A stretch of 64,000 bases of DNA from RDYZ01 sp964518905 (GCA_964518905.1 CAZFJL010000012.1:22544-86543), one strand, 5' to 3'; numbered from the stretch's first letter, positions 9,123-16,766 are shown. The notes: generated from the letters alone by a model not told the origin. Program-made: numbers and translations.

Positions 9123-10544
9123 ATGAAGAAGCTCTCGAAGGAAAATTTTAAGCGGTTGCGTGAGGCGATCGAGGTGGCGTATCCGCGACGGGGAATGCTG
9201 CTGATTTTCGTGCGGGAGGAGTTGGATGAAAACTTGGATGCGATCGTCTCGCCGGGGAGTAGTTTGCGGGATGCGATCGCGGAGCTGTTAGTGTGGGCGG
9301 AGTCGCGGGGTCGGCTGCGTGATGTCTTGATAGCGCTGCAAAAGGATTCGGGACATCCGGATGTGGTGGTGTTGTGTCAGGAGTTAATGCAGCCAGTACA
9401 TCCTCAACCGATCGTAACGTCGCAAGGCTTGGCGGGAGGTGCGCCCGTGTCGCGGCGGAATGTTTTAGAGGGTGCGCTGAAATGGTCGGGCTGGGGAGCG
9501 GCGGGGTTGGTTGTTGCGGTTTTGGGGAATGAGTGGGGTCGCGAGACGGAAGCAGAACCACCAGCGGTGAGGGAAATTCTCACGCCTGAGCCGACACCAA
9601 TATCGACGCCGGAGCCAACTCCTGAACCGACTCCAACGCCAACACCAACTCCTGAACCGACTCCAACGCCAACTCCTGAGCCGACTCCAACTCCCAAGCT
9701 AGAGTCTAGATCTAATTTGCAGCGGTTCAGTGACGAAACGGTGACGGTGGATGCATCGGGCAATATCGTTGATCGCAAAACGATAACGGCAGAGTATTTC
9801 ACCGAGACGGCAGCGAATGTTGCGTTGCATATGGTGGCAATCCAGGGTAATCGCTTTTTGCGTGGGTCACCAGAGAATGAGGCGGGACGCTTTGATCGTG
9901 AAGGTCCACGATTAGAGGTATTGGTTCCCGACTTTTTCATCGGGCGGTATGCAGTGACTCAGGCACAGTGGCGATCGGTGGCACAACTCAGAAGAATTGA
10001 TCGCGATCTTGATGCTGATCCATCACGTTTTAAAGGTGCTCTTCGCCCGGTTGAGCAAGTGACCTGGGATGACACACGCGAGTTTTGTGCGCGACTGTCA
10101 CGCGAATCGGGTAAGGTCTACCGCTTACCAAGCGAGACGGAATGGGAATATGTCTGTCGAGCAGAGACAACAACACCATTTGCCTTTGGCGAAACACTAG
10201 CAACGGAGATTGCTAACTACAGGGCTGAGTATACCTATGCCAACGGTTCCAAAGGTAAATATCGCGGGCAGACAGTTGAGGTCGGTAACTTCTTGCCAAA
10301 TGCTTGGGGGGTATACGACATGCACGGCAATGTTTGGGAATGGTGTGAGGATGCATGGCGTGACAACTATTCCAACAAATCAATCGATAGCAGCGCCCAC
10401 TTTAATAACAGTACACAGAAAAGAGTTGCTCGCGGTGGTTCTTGGGACAATTATCCATGGGATTGCCGCTCTGCCATGCGTTCCTACTTTCCGCGTAACA
10501 ATTATGGCTATTACCTCGGTTTCCGCATCTGCTGCGTCCTCTAA
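9123..10544 (+). CDS. EAD1-like domain + Tat-like membrane segment + Pro/Thr linker + FGE-sulfatase domain (candidate DGR target)
   Basis: 473 residues from ATG 9123. The frame is open further upstream, but that part lies opposite the antitoxin gene. Domains: residues ~5-90 resemble effector-associated domain 1 (FKRLREAIEVAYPRRGMLLI, then IAELLVWAESRGRLRDVLIA); residues 110-136 carry SRRNVL followed by a hydrophobic stretch, like a twin-arginine signal-anchor; residues ~150-195 are a TPEPTP-type linker; residues ~230-473 form a formylglycine-generating-enzyme/sulfatase-modifying-factor fold (LPSETEWEYVCR, WGVYDMHGNVWEWCEDAW, RGGSWDNYPWDCRSAMR). Such proteins are usually not true sulfatase-activating enzymes in cyanobacteria. 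EAD1 proteins belong to predicted conflict and signalling systems. The C-terminus looks hypervariable (see separate entry). It is flanked by two copies of antitoxin DNA, suggesting an accessory island. No sulfatase is nearby. Confidence 0.85.
   Translation: MKKLSKENFKRLREAIEVAYPRRGMLLIFVREELDENLDAIVSPGSSLRDAIAELLVWAESRGRLRDVLIALQKDSGHPDVVVLCQELMQPVHPQPIVTSQGLAGGAPVSRRNVLEGALKWSGWGAAGLVVAVLGNEWGRETEAEPPAVREILTPEPTPISTPEPTPEPTPTPTPTPEPTPTPTPEPTPTPKLESRSNLQRFSDETVTVDASGNIVDRKTITAEYFTETAANVALHMVAIQGNRFLRGSPENEAGRFDREGPRLEVLVPDFFIGRYAVTQAQWRSVAQLRRIDRDLDADPSRFKGALRPVEQVTWDDTREFCARLSRESGKVYRLPSETEWEYVCRAETTTPFAFGETLATEIANYRAEYTYANGSKGKYRGQTVEVGNFLPNAWGVYDMHGNVWEWCEDAWRDNYSNKSIDSSAHFNNSTQKRVARGGSWDNYPWDCRSAMRSYFPRNNYGYYLGFRICCVL
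10423..10541 (+). other. Candidate DGR variable region (VR) at 3' end of FGE-domain gene
   Basis: The last ~40 codons contain the framework RGGSW-(6)-CRSA-x-R-(13)-GFR seen in FGE/C-type-lectin-fold targets of diversity-generating retroelements. The inter-framework codons are mostly NNC or NNT forms expected from AAC/AAT template codons after adenine mutagenesis (GAC, AAT, TAT, GAT, TCC, TAC, TTT, AAC, AAT, TAT, TAT, TAC, CTC). Framework codons (GGT, TGG, TGC, CGC, GCC, GGT, TTC) are adenine-free. No template repeat or reverse transcriptase is visible in the window, so the machinery would have to be elsewhere in the genome. Confidence 0.5.
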
Positions 10545-10557
10545 ATAGAGAGCTGAT

Positions 10558-10650
10558 CGGCTTGGGTGAGGATAAGACGGTTGCCGGTTTGGATAAGTGT
10601 GATAGCCCGGATAGGTTGTTTTGAATGTCGTCAGTATTGAAGCGGATCAT
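10558..10650 (-). pseudogene. Frameshifted remnant of antitoxin 5' end
   Basis: This 93-base stretch aligns by eye with 8978-9071, the first half of the intact antitoxin gene: CGGCTTGGGTGAGGA, GGTTGCCGGTTTGGAT and GAATGTCGTC are shared, and it starts MIRFNTDDIQNNL versus MIRFNIDDIQHDL. One base is missing in the middle, so the frame shifts after about 15 codons. No toxin follows. It lies in the same orientation as the intact copy, so the FGE-domain gene is bracketed by direct repeats about 1.58 kb apart. Confidence 0.85.
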
Positions 10651-10709
10651 GACATTGTTCTGAGGGCATGTCTCACTCCCCATGAAAACACTGATTTTCT
10701 TGGCAGACT

Positions 10710-11117
10710 CTAATAAGGCGATCGCACCCACCGCCGCAGCCAATTCCGTAGCCGATCGCCCAGCGACACCCGGCCACACCACCCCGCCCCAACCTCACGC
10801 CACTCCCCCAACAAAATCCGACCCAACGGCGTTAACCGAAAACTATCCGTAATCCCCTGCCCATCCACCTCACGCCGCAAAATCCCCACCACACTCAACC
10901 AAATAAGCTCATCCTCCGCCGCAAGCTCCGCGATCGCCCCGCCCGTAAACCCATTGCTCACGCCCGCACGACCCGCGATCGTCGCCAACGGCACACCCCG
11001 CTCCTGCAACTCCTCATACAACCGCAGCGAAAATGGCGCACAACGCATCGCCCGCCGCGCACGCGCCAGGGTCTTCGGGGTATAACGATCGGCAGTATAC
11101 GTCGGAGTCGCAGTCAT
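10710..11117 (-). CDS. Npun_F0494-family protein
   Basis: 135 residues from ATG 11117. A TTG nine codons upstream is possible but less likely. It is a cyanobacterium-specific small protein. The core YTPKTLARARRAMRCAPFSL ... VPLATIAGRAGVSNGFT ... LSVVGILRREVDGQGITDSF ... LTPLGRILL matches the family as I recall it. The predicted fold is mostly helical and resembles a winged-helix DNA- or protein-binding module, but no function is established to my knowledge. The C-terminus is very basic (GDRLRNWLRRWVRSPY). Located between the toxin-antitoxin remnant and trhO, facing away from trhO. Confidence 0.75.
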   Translation of the reverse strand: MTATPTYTADRYTPKTLARARRAMRCAPFSLRLYEELQERGVPLATIAGRAGVSNGFTGGAIAELAAEDELIWLSVVGILRREVDGQGITDSFRLTPLGRILLGEWREVGAGWCGRVSLGDRLRNWLRRWVRSPY

Positions 11118-11228
11118 GATGATTCTGTCGGTGTTATGGGGCAAGTGTTACGGGATATATCGATCAATTGACAACGAGCGAATTGATCCTAAGCTAGCCT
11201 AGCGTTTCTTGCCGCCCAACCCATCACC

Positions 11229-12131
11229 ATGCCCTTCACCGTCGCCACCTTTTATAAATTCACGCCGTTTCCCGATCGCGCCACAAAACAGCAGGAATAC
11301 CAAACCCTGTGCGAAGCGAGCGACATTCGCGGCACGATTTTACTCGCAGACGAAGGCATCAACGCCACGATCGCCGGAACCAGCACGGCGATCGATCACG
11401 TCCTCGCGACCCTACGTCAAGACGATCGCCTCCAGGATCTCGACGTTAAATTTTCTCAGGCCGAAACCCTGCCCTTTGGCCGTCTCAAAGTTAAACTCAA
11501 AGCCGAAATCGTCACCTTCGGCCAGCCCGACGCCAACCCCACCCAAATCGTCGGCCACTACGTCAAACCCGAAGATTGGAACGAGTTGATCTCGCAACCC
11601 GATGTGGTGACGATCGACACCCGCAACGATTTTGAAGTAGCGATCGGCTCGTTCCACGGCGCAGCCAATCCCCACACCGCCAGCTTTCGCGACCTGCCCG
11701 ACTTCGTGCAACAAAACCTCAACCCCAACCAGCATAAGCGCGTCGCCATGTTCTGCACCGGTGGCATCCGCTGCGAAAAAGCGACGTCTTATCTCAAACA
11801 GCAAGGGTTTGAAGAGGTGTACCACCTCCAAGGCGGCATCTTGAAATATCTTGAAGAGGTTCCCGCCGAGGAAAGCCTTTGGGAAGGGGACTGTTTTGTG
11901 TTTGATGAGCGGGTGTCGGTCGGGCATGGTCTGGAGCCGGGAGATTATGAGCTGTGTCAGGCGTGCGGTGCGCCAGTGTCGGACGCCGATCGCCGATCGC
12001 CCCACTACGAAGCCTGGATCTCCTGTCCGAGCTGTTACGCAGCACTAACGCCGGAGAAGCGATCGCGGCAGTTGGCGCGTAAACAGCAGGCGGAGGGATC
12101 GCGATCGGGCAATGAACGATCGACCCGATGA
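11229..12131 (+). CDS. trhO: tRNA uridine(34) hydroxylase TrhO (rhodanese-related)
   Basis: 300 residues. An N-terminal UPF0176 acylphosphatase-like domain (1-95, FPDRATKQQEYQTLCEA and RGTILLADEGINATIAG) precedes a rhodanese domain (~122-215) with the active-site loop CTGGIRCEK, C176 being the catalytic cysteine. A C-terminal zinc-binding-like cysteine set follows: CQACGAPVSDAD then ISCPSCY. TrhO installs 5-hydroxyuridine at the wobble position of several tRNAs in an oxygen-dependent reaction. The length is typical of the cyanobacterial members. The start codon has no strong ribosome-binding site (GCCCAACCCATCACC precedes ATG). A palindromic repeat (12143-12254) begins just after the stop. 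Confidence 0.92.
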   Translation: MPFTVATFYKFTPFPDRATKQQEYQTLCEASDIRGTILLADEGINATIAGTSTAIDHVLATLRQDDRLQDLDVKFSQAETLPFGRLKVKLKAEIVTFGQPDANPTQIVGHYVKPEDWNELISQPDVVTIDTRNDFEVAIGSFHGAANPHTASFRDLPDFVQQNLNPNQHKRVAMFCTGGIRCEKATSYLKQQGFEEVYHLQGGILKYLEEVPAEESLWEGDCFVFDERVSVGHGLEPGDYELCQACGAPVSDADRRSPHYEAWISCPSCYAALTPEKRSRQLARKQQAEGSRSGNERSTR

Positions 12132-12142
12132 GCACTGAGCGT

Positions 12143-12254
12143 GCATCGTTCCCACGCTCTGCGTGGGAATGCTTTCGGGGACGCTCTGCGTCCCGTAAAC
12201 TCGCGACGCAGAGCGTCTAAAGAGACGTTCCCACGCAGAGCGCAGGAACGATGC
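12143..12254. repeat. Nested palindromic repeat, family C (copy 1)
   Basis: Outer arms GCATCGTTCC and GGAACGATGC are perfect inverses. Inside lie CCACGCTCTGCGTGGGAA, ACGCTCTGCGTCCCG, CGCGACGCAGAGCGT and CCCACGCAGAGCG, so the whole 112 bases folds into a long branched hairpin. A related copy is at 60949-61068. Similar CCCACGC/GCGTGGG palindromes are widespread in bacteria as non-coding repeats of unknown role. Confidence 0.85.
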
Positions 12255-12330
12255 AAAAAACCAGGCTCGGCAAAATGTCCCGCATTAAACGGCTTCAAAC
12301 TTAAACGGCTTCAAGCGATCGGACACCACC

Positions 12331-13758
12331 ATGCCCCCACTCCTGCAAACCCCCAAACCCCACGTTTCCGTCTCCTCCACTGACATCAACGACGCCCGTT
12401 TCCTCGTCCAGCCCGGTCAGGGGTTCGATGGTGTCGTCCTAGTGGAGAGTTATGACGGTTCCTGTACCGGCTCGCTGATGCAGGATGGACTACATATCCT
12501 GACCGCCGCCCACTGTTTCGACACCGGCAATCGCCCCAACCTCAACCCCGACCCGAGCCGAACCACGATTCGTTTTGACCTTCCCGGCGGCTCCCAACCT
12601 GTGGCCGTCGCGCAAATCTTTGTCCATCCCGAGTGGACATCCGGCAACGACGACGATAACGACCTAGCGATCATCCGCCTCGCTCAGTCCGCCCCGAATG
12701 ACGCCGATCGCTACGAGCTCTACACCACCCCCGACGAAATCGGCAAAACCTTTACGCGCGTCGGTTACGGCACAAGCGGCACAGGCGCAGCGGGCGAAGT
12801 TAGCGACGACCCGAACACGACGAAACGTGTCGGCAACAATATCTACGATGCCCTCGGCGATACGTTCACCCAACCCCCCGCAACCTTGCCCACCGGAGCG
12901 CTGAGACCCAACAATGATCCAGGGCTACAGCTCGCCTACGATTTCGATAATGGTAGCCCGACGAATGACGCTTTCGGGCGCGATTACGGTGTGGTGAATC
13001 TGGGGATCGATCGCGAAATCGGCACATCGCGCGGCGACTCCGGTGGCCCCGCGTTTATCGATGGCAAAATCGCGGGTCTGGCCTCCTACGGTACATCGAC
13101 TGCTGCCGATATTGATTTCGTTAGCGAGGATGCGGAGAGAGACTCGAACAACACCAGTTTTGGCGAGCTGTTTGCCGATGTGCGTGTGTCGGCCTATCTC
13201 GGCTGGATTGGCAGCACGTTGGGACAATCGAAAAGCGGCAATGACACGATGATCGGCACGAGCCGCGCTGATACGTTGTTTGCGAATCAGGGTGATGATA
13301 CGGTGGCGGCGCTGGGGGGTGATGATGTGGTGTTGGCGGGTCAGGGCAATGATGTGATTACGGGGGATGATGGTGATGATCAGCTCGGTGGTAATAAGGG
13401 CAACGATATGATCGACTGTGGCGCGGGGAATGATATCGCGGTGGGTGGTCAGGATGATGACACGCTGGCCGGTGGTGCGGGGGATGATCTGCTGTCGGGC
13501 GATCGGGGTCGCGATCTGCTGACGGGTGGTGATGGTGCGGATCGGTTCCAATTTTCGACGATTAGCGAGGTCGAAATTATTACCGATTTTAGTGATGGTG
13601 TGGATGGTTTGAGTTTGTCGGGTTTGAGTTTTGCGGATCTGGCGATCAGTGCTGATGGTAGTGGTGGGACGGTGATCACTAGTGCGGCGTATCCGACGCT
13701 GAATGTGGTGATCCAAAACGTTGATCCGGGTGCGATCACGATCGCTGATTTCCGCTAA
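12331..13758 (+). CDS. Trypsin-like serine protease fused to RTX calcium-binding repeats
   Basis: 475 residues. The N-terminal two thirds is a chymotrypsin-fold protease with a complete catalytic triad: H61 in LTAAHC, D111 in NDLAII and S237 in GDSGGP. There is no classical signal peptide. Residues ~300-410 hold about ten RTX nonapeptide repeats (GNDVITGDD, GNDMIDCGA, RDLLTGGDG and similar) that bind calcium, followed by the C-terminal DRFQF ... ITDFSDGVDGLSL module typical of type I secreted proteins. It is therefore probably exported by an ABC/TolC type I system through its C-terminus, folds in external calcium and cuts protein outside the cell. No secretion genes are adjacent. Start: ATG 12331 has no good ribosome-binding site, so the exact N-terminus is uncertain. 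Confidence 0.88.
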   Translation: MPPLLQTPKPHVSVSSTDINDARFLVQPGQGFDGVVLVESYDGSCTGSLMQDGLHILTAAHCFDTGNRPNLNPDPSRTTIRFDLPGGSQPVAVAQIFVHPEWTSGNDDDNDLAIIRLAQSAPNDADRYELYTTPDEIGKTFTRVGYGTSGTGAAGEVSDDPNTTKRVGNNIYDALGDTFTQPPATLPTGALRPNNDPGLQLAYDFDNGSPTNDAFGRDYGVVNLGIDREIGTSRGDSGGPAFIDGKIAGLASYGTSTAADIDFVSEDAERDSNNTSFGELFADVRVSAYLGWIGSTLGQSKSGNDTMIGTSRADTLFANQGDDTVAALGGDDVVLAGQGNDVITGDDGDDQLGGNKGNDMIDCGAGNDIAVGGQDDDTLAGGAGDDLLSGDRGRDLLTGGDGADRFQFSTISEVEIITDFSDGVDGLSLSGLSFADLAISADGSGGTVITSAAYPTLNVVIQNVDPGAITIADFR

Positions 13759-13796
13759 TTCGCCCAGGTCAAAAATTGGATCGATCGCGGGGTGTG

Positions 13797-13829
13797 AGAC
13801 CTTTGAGGTTTCCGAAACCTCCAAGGTCT
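13797..13829. repeat. Short palindrome, family D (copy 1), possible terminator
   Basis: AGACCTTTGAGGTTTC pairs with GAAACCTCCAAGGTCT with one mismatch, 39 bases after the protease stop. A relative lies at 45164-45204. It has no T-run directly after the stem, so a terminator role is uncertain. It sits between the convergent protease and phosphatase genes. Confidence 0.65.
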
Positions 13830-13865
13830 GAAGTCACTACTTATTATTTTGGCTTACTTCTTGGC

Positions 13866-14585
13866 CTACTTCATTGATGAATGAATTCCCGCCAAAACCG
13901 GAACATTCCACAACTGCGCCAACCGATCGCGCACCTCAAAAAAGCTTTCATAAGGCGTGTAAACTTTGCCACGATCGCCGAGATACGTCTTCAGACGACT
14001 CCGCGCAAACACCGTCGGAGCCGCCAGCGCCATATTTAAATCCGTCACCGAATCCCCGATCGCCACCCAATTCTCATTCGCAAAACCACCCGTCGGCAAC
14101 GGCTCACCCAGATAACGGCTCACCACCTTCAGCTTATCCACCAACTCCACCTCGCCCTCAAACTCCGATCGCACCGTCAAATACTCCCCCGTCGTATCCA
14201 CATCCATCGCGTGAATCCCCACCGCGCGATCGGCCAAATCGCCCAACGCCGCCTCCACCATGCCGCAAATCCCCCCCGACACCACCACAAACTCTACACC
14301 CTGCCCATCCAGAAACTCGATCAGCTCCGACAAACCGGGACGCAACGGCTGCGATCGCGCCAACTCCAACATCGCCCCATAGCGATCGCTCGGAATCGCC
14401 TCCACCAGTTGCCGCACCCCAACCCGCAACGACAGCTCCAAATTGTAAAGCTGCGGCATCACCCGTGCCGTCACCTCCGGCGCGAAGGTTTCGCAGGCCA
14501 GCACAAGCACGTCATTACAGGCGATCGTGCCGTCGAAATCACAAAAGACAATCCGGCGATCGGGGTCAATAGAAAAATAAGTCAC
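13866..14585 (-). CDS. HAD-IB phosphatase, MtnX-like
   Basis: 239 residues. HAD motif I is FCDFDGTIACND (nucleophile and acid aspartates), motif II is VVSGG, the motif III lysine lies in the VDKLKVV region, and motif IV is IGDSVTDLNMA. The length and the motif I sequence FCDFDGTI resemble MtnX, the 2-hydroxy-3-keto-5-methylthiopentenyl-1-phosphate phosphatase of methionine salvage, and phosphoserine phosphatase relatives. No other methionine salvage genes are nearby, so the substrate is inferred only. It is followed on the minus strand by the terminator region shared with sbtB. Confidence 0.8.
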   Translation of the reverse strand: MTYFSIDPDRRIVFCDFDGTIACNDVLVLACETFAPEVTARVMPQLYNLELSLRVGVRQLVEAIPSDRYGAMLELARSQPLRPGLSELIEFLDGQGVEFVVVSGGICGMVEAALGDLADRAVGIHAMDVDTTGEYLTVRSEFEGEVELVDKLKVVSRYLGEPLPTGGFANENWVAIGDSVTDLNMALAAPTVFARSRLKTYLGDRGKVYTPYESFFEVRDRLAQLWNVPVLAGIHSSMK

Positions 14586-14727
14586 AGGGAAAATTAGGGA
14601 GAAGGGCAGCCCTTAGAGGATATCGAAAAAAGTACTTATACTCATCAAACTTCTGTAGCAGCAAACGATTCCTGATCGAACCGCAGAACAACAAGGCGAG
14701 AACACCACCCATAACGAAATACAGCCA

Positions 14728-14759
14728 CGAAAAAGCCGGGTCATGACCCGGCTTTTTCG
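14728..14759. terminator. Perfect-hairpin terminator downstream of sbtB
   Basis: CGAAAAAGCCGGGTCA is followed by its exact inverse TGACCCGGCTTTTTCG. The GC-rich stem with an A-run before and a T-run after works in both directions. On the minus strand it lies 17 bases after the sbtB stop, so it ends the sbtA-sbtB transcript. It also insulates the region from the phosphatase gene. Confidence 0.9.
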
Positions 14760-14776
14760 GTTTGCGTCACCTCGGC

Positions 14777-15109
14777 TCAACAGCCATCAGGTCCGCAGAA
14801 CTGGTGTGCGCTCAGTACTTCTGCATTACAGATATAGGCAATGCCCGAATAATCGTCAAAAAACTTTGCTGCAACCTCATCCGAAATCTTGATAGCCATA
14901 TCCCGACTGTCGGTGAGCACCTCGATCTTGATGTTCGAGAAGGCTTCAGAAACGGTGGGTTGTCCCGACGATCGCACGTTACGACTGCCTTTACCGCCAG
15001 CGTCCACCACCGTATAACCGGTCGCCCCGGCTGCGTCGATGATCTTGGCGATCTTGTTCAACAACAACTTTTCCGTGACGATGACGAGCTTGCTTGCTGG
15101 CTTGGCCAT
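14777..15109 (-). CDS. sbtB: PII-like signalling protein SbtB
   Basis: 110 residues from ATG 15109, preceded by AGAGGTAACTCAC, a clear ribosome-binding site. The open frame extends upstream but that part is not coding. GsnB/PII-like ferredoxin-fold trimer protein: ASKLVIVTEKLLLNKIAKII, GYTVVDAGGKGSRN, and the C-terminal hairpin CGPDGC with C105 and C110, the redox-sensitive R-loop of SbtB. SbtB binds cAMP, AMP, ADP and ATP and controls the bicarbonate transporter SbtA, linking inorganic carbon uptake to energy and redox state. It lies 153 bases after sbtA on the same strand and ends before a strong terminator. Confidence 0.96.
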   Translation of the reverse strand: MAKPASKLVIVTEKLLLNKIAKIIDAAGATGYTVVDAGGKGSRNVRSSGQPTVSEAFSNIKIEVLTDSRDMAIKISDEVAAKFFDDYSGIAYICNAEVLSAHQFCGPDGC

Positions 15110-15262
15110 GTGAGTTACCTCTTTAATGTGTGTATTTATTGAACGATTATAGAAACCGAAGGAAATAGCAGCACCGCGCACGATCGCGCGGGTATGATCG
15201 CTGCCGCATTGGTCGCCTCGCCGGGGAAACACCGGCAGATGACGATCAACCTGGGTTCAGCT

Positions 15263-16264
15263 CTACATCAGAGCCTGGGCAAGTCCGATGTAGATCGGGA
15301 TTCCCAAAGCAATCGCAACGGGTGTGCCGATCGCGGTGGATGCGCCGATATACGCGGAAGGGTTGGCCGACGGGATACCCGCTCGTAGCGTAGGCGGCCC
15401 CGAGATGTCAGAACTGGAAGCCGCCATGACGGCTAGAACCACCACACCACCAAGACTGAATCCCGTAGCAGCGTGAGCAATCATACCTAAGCCAAAGGCG
15501 ATAAAACCATGTAGCAGCGGTGCGACAAAAGCATACACAGCGTACCACTGAGCCACCTGACGGAGCTCTTTGACTCTTGCAGCGGCCTCCATTCCCATGA
15601 TCAGCATCAGTACCGAAAGTAGGCCACGGAAGAGAGGATTGTAGAAACTTTCATAGACGCTTTCCGGCTTGGTTAGCAGTCCGAGAGCGAGTCCGAGGAG
15701 CAGCGCCGAGAGGGCGGAACCCTGGAGACTTTCCTTGACGATCGGCCAGATCTGAACCCGCTCGCCTGTGGTTCCTTTCTTCTTGCTGGTATAAATGCTG
15801 GCCAAGACGATCGCCGTCACCAGCGCTGGAATATCCATGAAGGGATAGAGTGCAGCAGACCAGCCCTCATACGAGATATTTTGCGATTCCAGTAACGTCA
15901 GCGCGGCAGCGAAGGTAGAGCCACTCACCGCACCGAACAAACCTGCGGTCGCAATACCATCTTCAGTTTTGACGTTCGGCAGCAAACATAACGTGTAGCG
16001 CCCGATAAAAACGACAAGGATACCAATTACCACAGCGAACAATGCGGGCAACAGCATCTCCGTCAGATTGGCGTCTCGAATCTCCTGGCCACCGGTCAGG
16101 CCGACCTTAATGAGCAGCATGAAGACGATGAACTTATAGACGGGGTCCGGAATTGATAGTCGGCTACCGACGGAGGCCGCGACTCCGCCACCAATCAGAA
16201 AACCGAGTGTCGGGGACTGTAACTGCGCTGCGAAACGCGCCAAGAAATCGGACAAAAAATCCAC
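15263..16264 (-). CDS. sbtA: Sodium-dependent bicarbonate transporter SbtA
   Basis: 333 residues, hydrophobic throughout with about ten membrane segments in two inverted halves. It starts with GTG at 16264 behind a perfect AAGGAGG ribosome-binding site seven to nine bases upstream. Conserved substrate/sodium loops are GAVSGSTFAAALTLLE (about 111-126) and ASSSDISGPPTLRAGIPSAN followed by YIGASTAIGTPVAI near the C-terminus. The cytoplasmic loop between the halves (YTSKKKGTTGERVQIWP) is shorter than in Synechocystis, explaining the smaller size. SbtA is the high-affinity, low-flux HCO3- uptake system of the carbon-concentrating mechanism in the plasma membrane. The neighbour sbtB encodes its regulator. 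Confidence 0.97.
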   Translation of the reverse strand: MDFLSDFLARFAAQLQSPTLGFLIGGGVAASVGSRLSIPDPVYKFIVFMLLIKVGLTGGQEIRDANLTEMLLPALFAVVIGILVVFIGRYTLCLLPNVKTEDGIATAGLFGAVSGSTFAAALTLLESQNISYEGWSAALYPFMDIPALVTAIVLASIYTSKKKGTTGERVQIWPIVKESLQGSALSALLLGLALGLLTKPESVYESFYNPLFRGLLSVLMLIMGMEAAARVKELRQVAQWYAVYAFVAPLLHGFIAFGLGMIAHAATGFSLGGVVVLAVMAASSSDISGPPTLRAGIPSANPSAYIGASTAIGTPVAIALGIPIYIGLAQALM

Positions 16265-16523
16265 GTGGTAATTCCTCCTTGATCAGAGCTTAGGGATTAG
16301 GACTACAGACAAGCGCGGTCTCTAGCTTCGGTAGCGGGTTTTACGTCCCACACATTCCTTATAGCTAGAAACCTATCAAGGCTTCAAGTTCCATGCGATT
16401 GATTCTATGCTTAAAATGCGCTCGGGATCACATCGCACCACATAAGTAGTTAACGCAATATTAAATCCGAGTCATAAGTTTACCTTTTGTTTGTTGTTCT
16501 CAAGGACTCCACGGTGTAGCGTC

Positions 16524-16766
16524 CTAATCGATTTGCAATGCCGGAGTTTCAGTTGGGGTGGTTAGTTCGATCGGAGAGCTATAGCGAGCTGCATTGACCC
16601 AAATGACGGATAGCAACAAGCCAGCACAACAACCAGCGAGAAAACTCCAACCGTGAGCAGGGTCTAAAACACAGAGCAAGCGGCGGTTACTGCCATAGAT
16701 CTGGATAACCCAGCCCTCGCCAGCATCCAATTTGGGTTGCGACTGCTTCGATTCAAATGTATTCAT
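16524..16766 (-). CDS. Small single-pass membrane protein upstream of sbtA
   Basis: 80 residues from ATG 16766, which has GGAG eight bases upstream; an in-frame ATG twelve codons earlier is less well placed. The first ~45 residues are soluble (LDAGEGWVIQIYGSNRRLLC), then comes one membrane segment (WSFLAGCCAGLLLSVIWVNA) and a short threonine/proline-rich tail. I do not recognise the family. It reads in the same direction as sbtA, 259 bases upstream, so it may belong to the same carbon-responsive unit or have its own promoter. Codon use looks ordinary. Confidence 0.65.
   Translation of the reverse strand: MNTFESKQSQPKLDAGEGWVIQIYGSNRRLLCVLDPAHGWSFLAGCCAGLLLSVIWVNAARYSSPIELTTPTETPALQID

Noticed and set aside
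9001..12000. Search for DGR template repeat and reverse transcriptase close to the FGE gene
   Set aside because: No second copy of the RGGSW/CRSA coding segment and no RT-like frame with YxDD motif seen in the neighbourhood or the rest of the window.
12925..13824. Long minus-strand frame opposite the trypsin-RTX gene
   Set aside because: Repetitive Ile/Arg/Thr-rich shadow of the GGXGXD repeats on the opposite strand; similar shadows occur opposite the other RTX genes.
14777..15232. Longer N-terminus for SbtB (151 residues)
   Set aside because: The conserved protein begins at 15109 behind a good ribosome-binding site, giving the usual 110 residues with the C105/C110 pair at family positions.
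15110..16523. Looked for NdhR/CmpR-type operator in the sbtA upstream region
   Set aside because: A few partial TTGAT/ATCAAT-like matches occur (around 16396-16410), but no full site with correct spacing could be read with confidence.
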